64,000 nt of DNA from Hamadaea sp013361475. GTDB lineage: Bacteria; Actinomycetota; Actinomycetes; Mycobacteriales; Micromonosporaceae. The notes under the pieces are model-generated. The model was not told the origin of the DNA. It saw only the letters and a list, made by a program, of their open reading frames with translations, and searched no databases. The stretch is taken from assembly GCF_040654195.1 (NCBI RefSeq), contig NZ_JBFAHM010000003.1, positions 554,018-618,017 of the forward strand, given 5' to 3'. Positions 51,706-61,100 of the stretch are shown here, piece by piece. The stretch's first letter is position 1. Every line of letters starts with the position of its first letter. The position numbers and the translations under genes are program-made.

Positions 51706-52602
51706 GTGGCGGAGGAACCCACCGAGTTCTGGGGCGAATTGGCCATCGACCCGGTCGAAATCGCCTTGCCGCGCGGAAGCGGTTTCACGCTGCGGGCCTA
51801 TCGATCGTCGACGTCGTTCGCCCCGACAGACGTCTCCGAGCGGCCGGAGGACGACGACCCGTTCGCGCGGAAGCCGGACGCCGTGCTCGAGGACGACGAG
51901 GAAGAGCTGCCCGACTTCGACGAGGAGGAGCTGACCCGGCAGGCGCTGGGCCAGGCCGACGACGAGGACGGCAAGTCGCGGAAGTCCGGCAAGGCCTCCG
52001 ACACCAGCGTCGACCTCGAGCCGATCGACGACGAGGAGTCCGCCGAATCCTCCGACGACGAGGATGAGGACGAGGACGACGCGGCTGAGGAGGACGAGGC
52101 CGCGGAGGAGGACGTCGAAGAGGTCCCCCTGTTCCTCACGCACAAGGGCAAGCTGCTGCTGTTCAAGAGCGCCGAAGGCCTGGTGGAGTTCGTGAAGTCG
52201 GGCGCGGCCAACGACATGTCCCAGTTGCCCGAGTGGGCGCGCCTGGCCGACGAGATCGACGTCGACCAGGTCGAACCGGCCGACGACGACACCTACGAAC
52301 TCGACCTGGTCGTGGAGAACCTGCGCGGCGGCCACGACGCGTGGGACCCGAACCTCATCCTCAGCGCCGGCGAGGTCGCCCGGGACCTCGCGTACTCGCT
52401 GCGCCTCAACGACGTGCTGGGCATGCTGTCCCCCGGTTCACCGCTGGACGACCTCGACGAGGCGCTCCGGTCGGCCAACTCGGGCGGCGTCGGCGGGTTC
52501 CTCGCCAAGCGGCGGGTCCGCAAAATCGGGGCACAACAGGCAAGTCTCGGCTGGCGTACGGTGATCGGCAAGATCTCCGGCATCGTGGACTGGCGCGACT
52601 GA
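51706..52602 (+). CDS. acidic protein of unknown function
   Basis: 298 residues, GTG start. The N-terminal third ends in a highly acidic stretch (about residues 45-140, long runs of Asp and Glu). The C-terminal half is globular: LFLTHKGKLLLFKSAEGLVEFV, then ADDDTYELDLVVENLRGG, ILSAGEVARDLAYSL and LGWRTVIGKISGIVDWRD. Conserved in this actinobacterial group and sometimes mislabelled as DNA primase; no primase motif is visible. It precedes the large repeat-rich gene by 58 bases and may share its transcript. Confidence 0.7.
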   Translation: MAEEPTEFWGELAIDPVEIALPRGSGFTLRAYRSSTSFAPTDVSERPEDDDPFARKPDAVLEDDEEELPDFDEEELTRQALGQADDEDGKSRKSGKASDTSVDLEPIDDEESAESSDDEDEDEDDAAEEDEAAEEDVEEVPLFLTHKGKLLLFKSAEGLVEFVKSGAANDMSQLPEWARLADEIDVDQVEPADDDTYELDLVVENLRGGHDAWDPNLILSAGEVARDLAYSLRLNDVLGMLSPGSPLDDLDEALRSANSGGVGGFLAKRRVRKIGAQQASLGWRTVIGKISGIVDWRD

Positions 52603-52660
52603 CAGTTCCAAGGCAGCATCAAACCTTGGCACACGACAGTCCCGGGAGGAGGACAACGCC

Positions 52661-55036
52661 GTGGCGCTCGTTCGGGTGTATTGCGGTTTGGCTTCGGCCG
52701 ACACAGGCGTGGCCGGCGAAGAGGGCTGGCTGACCGCTGCCGTCGTCGACGATTCAGGCCGGTTGCTGGAGGTCTGCGAGATCGGCGACGACGCGAACGG
52801 GTATGCGACGCTCAGCAGCCTGCTCGCCGAGCGCTCCAGCGCTCCGTCGGGAGTGGCGGTCGCCGCCGACAGCGACGACCACCTTGTGACCATGCTGCTG
52901 ACGACGGCGGGCCGGCCGTTGTCGGTCGTCGACGACGACGCGGCCGACGACTACGCCGAGCGGTTCGCCGACGACGAGTCCCAGGAGGAGATCGAGTCGG
53001 AGCCGGCCGAGCGCCGGGCCGTCGGTCTCGCCCGGGCGCTGCAGGCTGGTGCGCTGTCGGCCCAGGCCGGTCCGGCCCCTCGGGACCTGGCGGGGCTCAA
53101 GCCGGTCCTCTCGGCCCATTCGGCGTTGACCCACGGCCGCCACGGTGCGGCCGGCGCCCTGCGTGAGGTGCTTCGCGAGCTGTATCCAGCGGCGCTCCGG
53201 GCGTACCCGGACCCGGCGGAGCCGGTGGCGCTGACCATTCTGGACCTCCTCCCCGAACCTGGTCTGCTCGCCGCCCCGGCCACCGGCCGCAATCGCGACA
53301 CCGCGCTGGCCGTCGACTCGGTGGCCGCTCAGGTCGCCGCGTCCGGCGTCACCGACCACGCCAGCGCGCTGGAGGCGGTGACCGCGTTGCGCGTCGCGAT
53401 CGCGGAGACGCCCCGCCGTGGCGGTGTCACCAAGCATCTGACCAGCGCCATCGCGGAGACCGTCCGGCAGGCCGTGGCCGCCGTCCGGGCCTGCGACGCC
53501 GCCTGCGCCGCGCTGATCGACTCCGTGGCGGCCCGGGTCGCGACCCCGGCTCCGGCCAAGGGCCGTCGTGTCACGACGCCCATCACGCCGCTGCGTGCGG
53601 TACGCGAAGCACCCGAACCCCCGGTCACCCGGCTTCCGGCCGCTCGCCGTAACCGGGCGCCGCTCGCCCCGGTCTCGGCCAGCCCGACGTCGTCGGTGCC
53701 CGTTTCGGCTAGTCCCGTCCCGGTCCCCGTGTCACCGGCCGCCCCGCTGCCCCCGGGCTTCGAGCCGACCCCGGCCGTGGGCGTACCGATGGTGCAGCCG
53801 ACCGCCGCCCAGCCCGCGGTCCAACAGCCCGCAGTCCAGCAGCCGGTCGTTCAGCAACCCCCGGTCCAGCAGCCGGTCGTTCAGCAGCCGGCGGCACAGC
53901 CGATGGCCGCGCAGCCGGTCCTCCAACCGCAACCCGTCGCTCAGCCGCAGCCGGTCCTCCAACCGCAGCCGGTCGCTCAGCCGCAGCCGGTCGCCGTCGC
54001 GCAGACCGCGCCGCCGCAGCCCGTGTCGGCCCAGCCGGTGCTGACGCCACAGCCGGTGGCCCAGCCGATGGCGCAGCCCAACCCGGTTCCGGCGCAGCGC
54101 GTATCGGTCGAGGCCGAGCCGATGCCGTCCCGGGTTACTCCGGCTGAGACCGGTGCGCCGTTCGTGCCGAAACTCAGCCAGGCCGCGATCAACAGTGCTC
54201 GGGCCGAACGGCTCGCCGCACCGGTGGCCGAACCCGGCCCGTCCGCACTGGACGAGCAGGGCGCCGGGGCGGCCGCCGCGGAGATCGTGTTCCCGCTGAG
54301 CCGCCCGAGCGCACCGGTCAACGGTGGCGAGGTGCCGGGCGCCCGGTCGAGCTGGCCGCTGCTCGGCGAGCGGGAGGAGCCCGAGGCATACGCCCCGGAG
54401 CCGGAGTCCCGCGACTTCGGGACCGGCGGCTACGACAAGGTCACGCCGCCGTGGCTGGCCGACGACCTGAAGCTGCCCGAGCCGCCCGCGCTGCGCCTGG
54501 TCGACGCCAGCGCGCTCGACGAGCCGCTCCCGGGCCGGTCGCGGCGCAGCAGCAGCCCTGACCCGTTGGACGCCAACGTCTCGGTCCCCGATGACGCCGA
54601 CGGCGACCTGCTGATCTTCTCGACCGTCCGGTCCGCCTGGTTCACCGGGCAGGCCGACGAGGCCGTCGAGGAAGAGCCCACCTGGAACTCCGAGATGGAT
54701 CTCGGCTGGCGGGCGGCGGAGCACGCCTCGCACCCGGACATCGCCGAGCAGACCCGGGCCGGGCTGCCGAAGCGCGTACCGCAGGCCAACCTGGTGCCGG
54801 GCTCACCGATCGCGGCTCCCGAGCGCCCGCTGCGCATCGTCCGCGACCCGCAGCGGCTCGCTCAGCACACCTCGGGCTACTTCCGGGGATGGCGTCGGGG
54901 CCAGGAGGTCAACGGCTACGCCGTCGGCGGCCGTCCCGGCCGGGAATCGGCTGGTGGCTGGGACTTCAGCCGCGACAACGACGACCGTGGCGACCGCGAC
55001 GACTACGGCTACCGGACGGCGGGCTACGGCAGGTAG
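52661..55036 (+). CDS. large repeat-rich protein with IS110-like N-terminus and conservon-type tail
   Basis: 791 residues, GTG start with GGGAGGAGG upstream. Residues 1-110 resemble the DEDD (RNase H-like) domain of IS110 transposases: LTAAVVDDSGRLLEVCEI, a GYATLSSLLAER helix, and VAVAADSDDHLVTMLL, but the expected catalytic acidic residues are not kept. Residues about 110-300 are helical. Residues about 380-475 are Pro/Gln/Val repeats. The last 60 residues contain LPKRVPQANLVPGSPI and YFRGWRRGQEV, which match the end of the kinase at 58169 (LPKRVPMAQLVPGG; YHRGVQRGRTQ). That tail is known from conservon sensor kinases. It is probably not a transposase; no terminal repeats surround it. Confidence 0.75.
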   Translation: MALVRVYCGLASADTGVAGEEGWLTAAVVDDSGRLLEVCEIGDDANGYATLSSLLAERSSAPSGVAVAADSDDHLVTMLLTTAGRPLSVVDDDAADDYAERFADDESQEEIESEPAERRAVGLARALQAGALSAQAGPAPRDLAGLKPVLSAHSALTHGRHGAAGALREVLRELYPAALRAYPDPAEPVALTILDLLPEPGLLAAPATGRNRDTALAVDSVAAQVAASGVTDHASALEAVTALRVAIAETPRRGGVTKHLTSAIAETVRQAVAAVRACDAACAALIDSVAARVATPAPAKGRRVTTPITPLRAVREAPEPPVTRLPAARRNRAPLAPVSASPTSSVPVSASPVPVPVSPAAPLPPGFEPTPAVGVPMVQPTAAQPAVQQPAVQQPVVQQPPVQQPVVQQPAAQPMAAQPVLQPQPVAQPQPVLQPQPVAQPQPVAVAQTAPPQPVSAQPVLTPQPVAQPMAQPNPVPAQRVSVEAEPMPSRVTPAETGAPFVPKLSQAAINSARAERLAAPVAEPGPSALDEQGAGAAAAEIVFPLSRPSAPVNGGEVPGARSSWPLLGEREEPEAYAPEPESRDFGTGGYDKVTPPWLADDLKLPEPPALRLVDASALDEPLPGRSRRSSSPDPLDANVSVPDDADGDLLIFSTVRSAWFTGQADEAVEEEPTWNSEMDLGWRAAEHASHPDIAEQTRAGLPKRVPQANLVPGSPIAAPERPLRIVRDPQRLAQHTSGYFRGWRRGQEVNGYAVGGRPGRESAGGWDFSRDNDDRGDRDDYGYRTAGYGR
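53806..54066 (+). repeat. Pro/Gln/Val-coding tandem repeat
   Basis: Imperfect 15-36 bp units (CAGCAGCCGGTCGTT, CTCCAACCGCAGCCGGTC) encode QQPVVQQP and QPQPVLQPQPVA repeats, all multiples of three. Confidence 0.75.
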
Positions 55037-55055
55037 CATTCGAACCTCTTCGGGC

Positions 55056-55091
55056 AGCCCCAGCCGTGAAGTAAGTTACACGGCTGGGGCT
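55056..55091 (+). terminator. hairpin after the large repeat-rich gene
   Basis: AGCCCCAGCCGTG and its exact complement, 13 bp around a 10-base loop, 20 bases after the stop. Confidence 0.8.
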
Positions 55092-55154
55092 TGACCTTAC
55101 ATGTGGCGAGGCGAGAGCATACGCCAGCAGCAGTATCAGGTTCGGAGGCGGTTC

Positions 55155-56357
55155 ATGAGTGTCACCCGGCGCGGATTCCTTTCCTTGGGAGCCGCGGTGG
55201 CAGCGGGGTCGACGCTCACCGGGTGCGGCGTCCTCAACGGTTCGTCGGCGACTGCCACCGAGAACAAGGTGATGAGTCCCGACCCGATCCGGGTCGGCGC
55301 GACGCTGGAACTCTCGGGCAGCGGCACGGTCTCCGGCCGGCTGCAGGAGCGCGCCATCGCCATCGCACTGGCCGAGCTGAACGTCGACGGCGTACGCGTC
55401 GGCGACAGCTATCGCAAGCTCGAGGTCGTCGTCCGCGACAACCAGAGCAACGGCGCGACGGCGACCGACATCGCCGAGGAGTTCGCGGGGATGGGCGTAG
55501 CCGCCATCATCGGCGGGCTGAGCGCCGAGGCCGCGTTCGCCACGCTCAAGGTGGCCGAGGCGAAACACGTGCCGTACTTGTCGTTCTGCGCCGCCGATGC
55601 CATCTCCATTCCGCTGAGCACGCGGAAGTTCACCTACAAGCTGGCGCCGAACGCCTCGGACGTCGCGACGCGGCTCGCCCGGCGTATCCGGGCCGCCGGC
55701 CAGAAGAACGTCGTCATCCTGTCGACCGACGACACCCTGGGCGCTGACGGCGTACGCGCGACGAAGGCCGCCCTGGCGGCGGCTGGGCGCAAGTTGGTGG
55801 ACACCGTCGAGCTGGCCGCCTCGGGTAAGGACTTCGCCGGCGCCGCCGCGCGGGCGGTTGAGGAGAAGCCGGACGCCGTCGTCGTCTGGACGTCTCCCTC
55901 CAACGCCGTACGCGCCGTGCAGGCCCTCAAGGACACCGACGAGAACCCGGCGGTCTACCTGCCGCCGACGGCGATCGACGACGACACCCTGAAGGAGGAC
56001 AACGCCTCCGTCATGGAGGGTGTCTTCGTCCTCTACTCGCCGGTGCTGGCCGGGGCGCCGTTCATCGTGAACACCGCCAGCGGCCGGGAGATCCGGCTGT
56101 TCGTCAACCGCTACAACCAGGAGTACGGCTCGTTCAGCGGCTGCATGCCGTACGCCGCCGACGCGCTGGCCTTGGTGGCCGCGGCCGCCCGGCGAGTCTC
56201 CACGGTCGAGGGGCGGCGGCTGCGGGGCGCGCTGGAGTCCACGCCCTATGACGGCGTCGCCGGGGCGTACGGCTTCAGCCCCATCGACCACGGCGGTATG
56301 GCCCCCGAGGTCCTCGCCCTCTTCCGGGCCAAGGGCAGCGCCTGGCAGCGGCTCTGA
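55155..56357 (+). CDS. ABC transporter substrate-binding lipoprotein (branched-chain amino acid/receptor type)
   Basis: 400 residues from the ATG at 55155, preceded by GGAGG; an upstream in-frame start is less likely. The signal has a Tat-like TRRGFLSLG, and a lipobox LTGC, so the protein is exported and lipid-anchored. Periplasmic-binding-protein fold type 1 (LivJ-like): IRVGATLELSGSGTVSG, VVRDNQSNGATATDIAEEF, IIGGLSAEAAFATLKVAE, and DDTLGADGVRATKAAL. No permease or ATPase gene is adjacent. It may act as a sensor input for the conservon kinase operon, which lies convergent downstream; this is speculation. Confidence 0.88.
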   Translation: MSVTRRGFLSLGAAVAAGSTLTGCGVLNGSSATATENKVMSPDPIRVGATLELSGSGTVSGRLQERAIAIALAELNVDGVRVGDSYRKLEVVVRDNQSNGATATDIAEEFAGMGVAAIIGGLSAEAAFATLKVAEAKHVPYLSFCAADAISIPLSTRKFTYKLAPNASDVATRLARRIRAAGQKNVVILSTDDTLGADGVRATKAALAAAGRKLVDTVELAASGKDFAGAAARAVEEKPDAVVVWTSPSNAVRAVQALKDTDENPAVYLPPTAIDDDTLKEDNASVMEGVFVLYSPVLAGAPFIVNTASGREIRLFVNRYNQEYGSFSGCMPYAADALALVAAAARRVSTVEGRRLRGALESTPYDGVAGAYGFSPIDHGGMAPEVLALFRAKGSAWQRL

Positions 56358-56385
56358 CGCCCGCTCAGCCCGCACCGCATCGTCC

Positions 56386-56576
56386 CCGCTGGATCAGGGT
56401 TCTCGGTCGAATCTTGGGCCAAGTATGGTCGCCGCACCCGGATCCGGGCGCCAAAATGGCCCCCGCCCCCACAGGCCCGCCCCCAAAAGGGGCGGGCCCC
56501 CCACCGCGNNNNNNNNNNAATCTGGTTACGCGTCCTATAGTTGGCCAAATTGCCCCCCTACAACCCTGATCCAGCG
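56386..56576. repeat. 65-bp palindromic element, family 1, copy F, interrupted
   Basis: The left half (CCGCTGGATCAGGGTTCTC to TTGGGCCAAG, 56386-56424) is intact. The right end (AACCCTGATCCAGCG) appears only at 56562-56576. Between are about 137 bases, including ten Ns and G/C runs unlike anything else nearby. The interior is probably unreliable assembly sequence. Confidence 0.75.
56509..56518. other. assembly gap (10 N)
   Basis: Ten unresolved bases inside the interrupted palindrome copy. The flanks GGGGCGGGCCCCCC and ATTGCCCCCCTA look like poor-quality or contig-end sequence. Confidence 0.98.
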
Positions 56577-56682
56577 ACCAAAGCGGCCAGCGCCCGAAGC
56601 GGCCAGCGCCCAAAGCGGCCGGCGCCCAAAGCGGCCAGCGCCCAAAGCGGCCAGCGCCCAAAGCGGCCAGCGCCCAAAGCCG
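56571..56682 (+). repeat. 16-bp tandem repeat built on the palindrome end, seven copies
   Basis: Seven units of CCAGCGCCCAAAGCGG, starting from the right terminus of palindrome copy F. Almost the reverse complement of the array next to copy B. Confidence 0.9.
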
Positions 56683-56690
56683 CAGATGCG

Positions 56691-56726
56691 GAAAAGAGCG
56701 GCTCCCGTCAGGGGGCCGCTCTTTTC
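56691..56726 (-). terminator. terminator of the conservon-like operon
   Basis: GAAAAGAGCGGC and GCCGCTCTTTTC flank a 12-base loop. On the minus strand it follows the GTPase stop by about 10 bases and ends in a T run. Confidence 0.85.
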
Positions 56727-56736
56727 GTGGTCAGCG

Positions 56737-57324
56737 TCAGGCCGGAATACCGGTACGCGTCCGCCGCATGCTCAGCACGTACTCCACCAGGCCGATCAGC
56801 ACCTGCTTGGTGGACTCCCGGCCGCGGGCGTCGCACGGCAGCACCGGAACCTCCGGGGAGATCGCGAGCGCGTCGCGAACGTCCTGCTCGGAGTGGTACT
56901 GCGTGCCGTCGAAGCAGTTGATCGCGACGACGTACGGCAGCTTGCGGTGCTCGAAGAAGTCGATCGCCGCGAAGCAGTCGGCCAACCGCCGGGTGTCGAC
57001 GAGGACGACCGCACCGATCGCACCCCGCACCAGCTCGTCCCACATGAACCAGAACCGGGTCTGGCCGGGCGTACCGAACAGGTACAGGATCAGGTCGCGG
57101 TCGATCGAGATCCGGCCGAAGTCCATCGCGACCGTGGTCGTCGTCTTGCCCGGCACCTGCCGGGTGTCGTCGACCCCGACGCCCGCAGACGTCATGATCG
57201 CTTCGGTGGTCAGCGGGGTGATCTCCGATACCGAGCCGACCAGCGTGGTCTTGCCCACGCCGAAGCCACCGGCGATGACGATCTTCGCCGAGGTCACCCG
57301 TCCCGCGTTAGGACGGTGCGACAT
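56737..57324 (-). CDS. conservon GTP/ATP-binding protein (CvnD-like)
   Basis: 195 residues from the ATG at 57324, preceded by GGAGG; an ATG at 57345 would overlap the previous gene. Small Ras-like GTPase fold: Walker A AGGFGVGKTTLVGSVSEI, then TVAMDFGRI, LFGTPGQTRFWFMWDEL (G3-like DxPGQ replaced by TPGQ), and VVAINCFDG (NxxD-like). The fourth member of a Cvn-type cassette. In streptomycetes these proteins form a membrane signalling complex like eukaryotic G-protein systems. All four genes stand on the minus strand in the order kinase, roadblock, DUF742, GTPase. Confidence 0.93.
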   Translation of the reverse strand: MSHRPNAGRVTSAKIVIAGGFGVGKTTLVGSVSEITPLTTEAIMTSAGVGVDDTRQVPGKTTTTVAMDFGRISIDRDLILYLFGTPGQTRFWFMWDELVRGAIGAVVLVDTRRLADCFAAIDFFEHRKLPYVVAINCFDGTQYHSEQDVRDALAISPEVPVLPCDARGRESTKQVLIGLVEYVLSMRRTRTGIPA

Positions 57325-57325
57325 T

Positions 57326-57697
57326 TCAGAGCCTCCGAAGTCCACTCAGCACCCTCTCCAGCAACTCAGTGCCTACTGCGTCATTGGTCTCGAACGAGGT
57401 CGGCTCATAGACCGCGACGAGGCCATCCGCGGCCATATCAGCGATGAGAACCCGCGCCACGCCGAGCGGCAGCTGCATCCGCGCCGCGATCTCGGCCAGC
57501 GACTGCAGGCGGCCGTCGCACAGTGAGGCGATGTGCTGGTGTTCCCGGCCCGCGCCTTTGGTCGACTGTGCCGACCGGCCTCGCATGGTCGTCTCCACCA
57601 GCGCTTCGATCGCGATTTCCAGCCTGGGCCGGGTGCGACCTCGGGTAACGGCGTACGGCCGAACCAGCGCACCGGTCGGTTCTTCGCGTTCAACCAT
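57326..57697 (-). CDS. DUF742 protein (CvnC-like)
   Basis: 123 residues, ATG start. DUF742 features: LVRPYAVTRGRTRPR near the N-terminus, LCDGRLQSLAEIAARMQLPLGVARVLIADMAADGLV, which resembles a winged-helix, and the ending LLERVLSGLRRL. Third gene of the conservon-like operon. Probably a cytoplasmic adaptor or DNA-binding-like component. It ends 1 base before the GTPase start. Confidence 0.93.
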   Translation of the reverse strand: MVEREEPTGALVRPYAVTRGRTRPRLEIAIEALVETTMRGRSAQSTKGAGREHQHIASLCDGRLQSLAEIAARMQLPLGVARVLIADMAADGLVAVYEPTSFETNDAVGTELLERVLSGLRRL

Positions 57698-57767
57698 CTA
57701 GCCGTTCACCCCCTTCCAAACCCGCTGTGGACCCTCCACGGCGGGTTGGTACCGCTCGCGTGTTCAG

Positions 57768-58172
57768 TTAGTTGAGCATGCCCGCCGCCGCCCGCGGCGC
57801 CGGCGTGAGCGCGTCGCCCACCCGGTCCACCAGCAGCGCCATCTCGTAACCGACCTGGCCGACGTCGCAACTGCGCGCGGCGAGAACGGCGAACGACGAA
57901 CCGTCCGAAATGGACATCAGGAACAGGAACCCGTTGTCCATCTCCACGACGGTCTGGAGGACAGCCCCGCCCTCGAAGCACCGAGCGGCGCCCTGGGTCA
58001 GGCTGACCAGGCCGGAGGAGATCGCCGCCAGCTGGTCGGCTCGGTCCCGCGGCAGGTCACGTGACGACGCCAGGAGCAGGCCGTCGGCGGAGACTGCGAC
58101 CGCGTGGGCGACTCCGGGGACGCGATCCGCGAAGTTGGCCAGAAGCCAACCCAGATCCTGCGTTGATGTCAT
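57768..58172 (-). CDS. roadblock/LC7 protein (CvnB-like)
   Basis: 134 residues, ATG overlapping the kinase stop (ATGA). Roadblock/LC7 fold: LGWLLANFADRVPGVAHAVAVSADGLLLA, LAAISSGLVSLTQGAA, and VEMDNGFLFLMSISDGSSFAVLAA. Such proteins act as regulators of the neighbouring small GTPase. The stop is followed by a 70-base gap to the DUF742 gene with no evident hairpin. Confidence 0.94.
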   Translation of the reverse strand: MTSTQDLGWLLANFADRVPGVAHAVAVSADGLLLASSRDLPRDRADQLAAISSGLVSLTQGAARCFEGGAVLQTVVEMDNGFLFLMSISDGSSFAVLAARSCDVGQVGYEMALLVDRVGDALTPAPRAAAGMLN

Positions 58173-61100
58173 GCCTCATGCTCCTTGCCACCTTGCCGCC
58201 CGTTCGGGTGCGAACCAGCGGTCGAGTCATCGTCTTTCTGCTGCGTACGGCCTCGCTGCACACCGCGGTGGTATGCGGAGAGCAGGCCGCGAACACCCTC
58301 GGGCGTACGCCGCTCCAGCGTCGTGCCGCCCTTGTCCACACCACCGGGGACCAGCTGCGCCATCGGAACCCGCTTGGGCAGGCCGGAGCCGGTCACCTCG
58401 CTCGCGTCCTCGTTCGTCGCGGACGCGGCGGCCGTGGCGGCCTTCCAGCCGTCGTCGGCGATCGTCTGCCAGCTCGGCGCGTACGGCGCCGGAACCGTGT
58501 AGCCCGAGGGCCGGTCGTTGCTCCCCATGCCTGCACTACCCGCCATCGTGCTCGAACGCTGTTGCTCCGCTCCGTCCCGCGAGCCCCCGCCGGCAACCGT
58601 CGGATACTGCCCCGTGGCCTGCTCGGTCGCGGGAACGGTGGCGTACTGCCCGGCCGCCGTCTCCGCGGTGATCCGGGGGAACTGCGCCGTCGCCGAGGCG
58701 TCGGCGGCGTCGGCCAGCTCACCGGCGGCCGGCTTGCGCGTCCGGAACCAGGCCGACTCCAGCTCACGGAAGATCGGCAGTTCCATCGTCTCGTCGGCCG
58801 GCGGCACCTGCCGTTCCGGCATGGCCGGAGCGGGCGGCACGTACGCGAGGGTCGGCCGCGGCTCCGCCTGGGCCGCCGGAACGGCCGGGTAGTCCGGCGT
58901 CCGCTCGGTCGGGCGCTGCGGCAGCGCCTCGCCGATGGACGGCGTGACCGGGATGTTGGGCGTCGTCGGCATGGTGACCGGCGGCCAGACCGGCAGCGAC
59001 GGAGCCGTCGGCGTGGCGCTCCCCGGTCCACTGACCGGGGTCGAACTGACCGGAGCCGAGCTGACCGGGCTGGAGCTGACCGGTACGCCGCTGACGGGGT
59101 AGCCGCTGACCGGAGCACCGCTGACCGGGTAGCCGCTGACCGGGACGCTGCTGATCGGCGGCGTACCCGTCGTCGGCATCGCCTCGGGCGAGGTCGGCAT
59201 CTGGCGCGGGATGCCCACGCCGTCGGACATCAGCTCACCGTCGACCGTCCAGTTCTCCTGCGGACGGCGGGTCGGCAGTGGATCGTGGTCGGGCGCGCCG
59301 GAGCCGTTGACCGGGGCGGCCGAGCGGCCGTTGGCCCCGGTGAGGTCGGACCACGCGGGCATCGAGCGGCCGTTGACCGGCTCGGGCATCGGCGGGACGA
59401 CCGGAGCGGACGGAGCTTCGAACACCCGCGGCGGGGGCTGCTCGTACGCCGGGCGACCGGCCGGCCCGGGGCGCTGCGGCGGCGTCTGCCGCTGCACCGG
59501 CCCGCTCTCCAGCGCCAGCGGCTGGGCGAACGGCGACCGCGGCGGCGTCTGGGCCGGCTGTGGCTGCGGGGTGACGGGTCGGCTCGGGGCCTGGCCCCGG
59601 CCGGAGAGCGCCCGCGGCACGAGCACCGACTGCGGCAGCGTCACGTCGGCGATGGTGCCCCGGTCGGTGGCCGGCCGCAGCTCGGTCTTGACGCCGTGGC
59701 GGGCGGCGAGCCGCGCGACCACGACGAGGCCCATCATCCGGGAGACCGCCACGTCGACCATGGGCGGCGTCGCGAGCCGCTCGTTGATGTCGGCCAGCAT
59801 CTCGTTGGAGATGCCGATGCCCTGGTCCTCGACGTAGAGGACGGCGCGGTCGCCGACCCGCCGCGCCTCGACCATGACGATCGAGTCCGGCGGCGAGAAC
59901 GCGGTCGCGTTGTCGAACAGCTCGGCGACGAGGTGGACGAGGTCGTTGACGGCGTGCGAGGCGACCTCGATGTCCCGGTCGACCGTGCCGAACTCGATGC
60001 GGGTGTAGTGCTCGACCTCGGACTGCGCGGCGCGGAGCACGTCCACGAGGGACGCCGGGTCACGCTGGACCCGGGTCGAGTCGGCGCCGGCGAGCACCAG
60101 GAGGTTCTCGTCGTTACGGCGCATTCGGGTGGCCAGGTGGTCGAGCTGGAACAGCTCGGCCAGGCGGTCCGGGTCCTCCTCGCCGCGTTCGAGCCGGTCG
60201 AGGTGGCCGATGAGCCGGTCGACCAGGATCTGCGAACGACGGGCCAGGTTGACGAACATCGTCGCGACCGAGGACCGCAGGGCGGCCTGCTCGGCCGCGG
60301 TACGCACGGCTTCCAGGTGGACGGCGTTGAACGCCTCGGTCACCTGACCGAACTCGTCGGAGCTGCGGACCGGCAGCGGATCGGCGATCTGGGTCGCGAC
60401 CTGGGCCGGGGACAGCTGCGCGGAGATCGAGGGGTCCCGCAGCCGGGCGACCGCCTGGGGCAGCCCGTACTGGGCGACGTTGAGCGCGCCGTGGCGCAGT
60501 TCGCGCAGCGAGCGGGCCATCGAGCGGGCGACGAGCCAGGCGAACAGAATCGCCAGGATGAGCGCGCCGAGCAGCAGACCGGTCTGGACGAGGACCTGCC
60601 GGGTGACGTTGTCACGCACGCGGGTCGCCTCGGCCGCCGCGTCGGCGTCGACCTTCTCCTCGACCTTGCGGACGAGGTCGGCCGCCTCCGAGTGCGACTG
60701 GTCCCAGTTCTGGGCGGTGAACGCCAAGGTGGACATCTGGGTCGAGCTCATCGATTCGATCAGACCCTGGTCGAGGCTGACCTCACGGAACGCCCGGCCG
60801 CTGGTGCGCGTGGTCCAGACTTCGAACTCATCGGCCGTCGCGAGCAGCTTGAACGCGTTGAACGCCTGCTCGGAGCCCATCAGGGTGGCGATGTAGTCGT
60901 CTTTCCACTGGGTCGTCATGTTGCCGCTGGCGAACGCGTTGAGAATGACGATCCGCTTCTGCGCCTGATATTCCTTGTACTTCGCGAGCTGCGCGCCGGC
61001 CTGCATGCGCTCGGACAGCGCGGTGTCGCCGGCCAGCCGGGCGGTGTAGTCCCGCAACTGGTTCAGGTCACCGATGATCGAGCTGTAGGTGGACGCGACG

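Noticed and set aside
52661..55036. Active IS110-family transposase
   Set aside because: Catalytic acidic residues are not kept, no IS ends are visible, and most of the protein is repeat-rich with a signalling-type tail.
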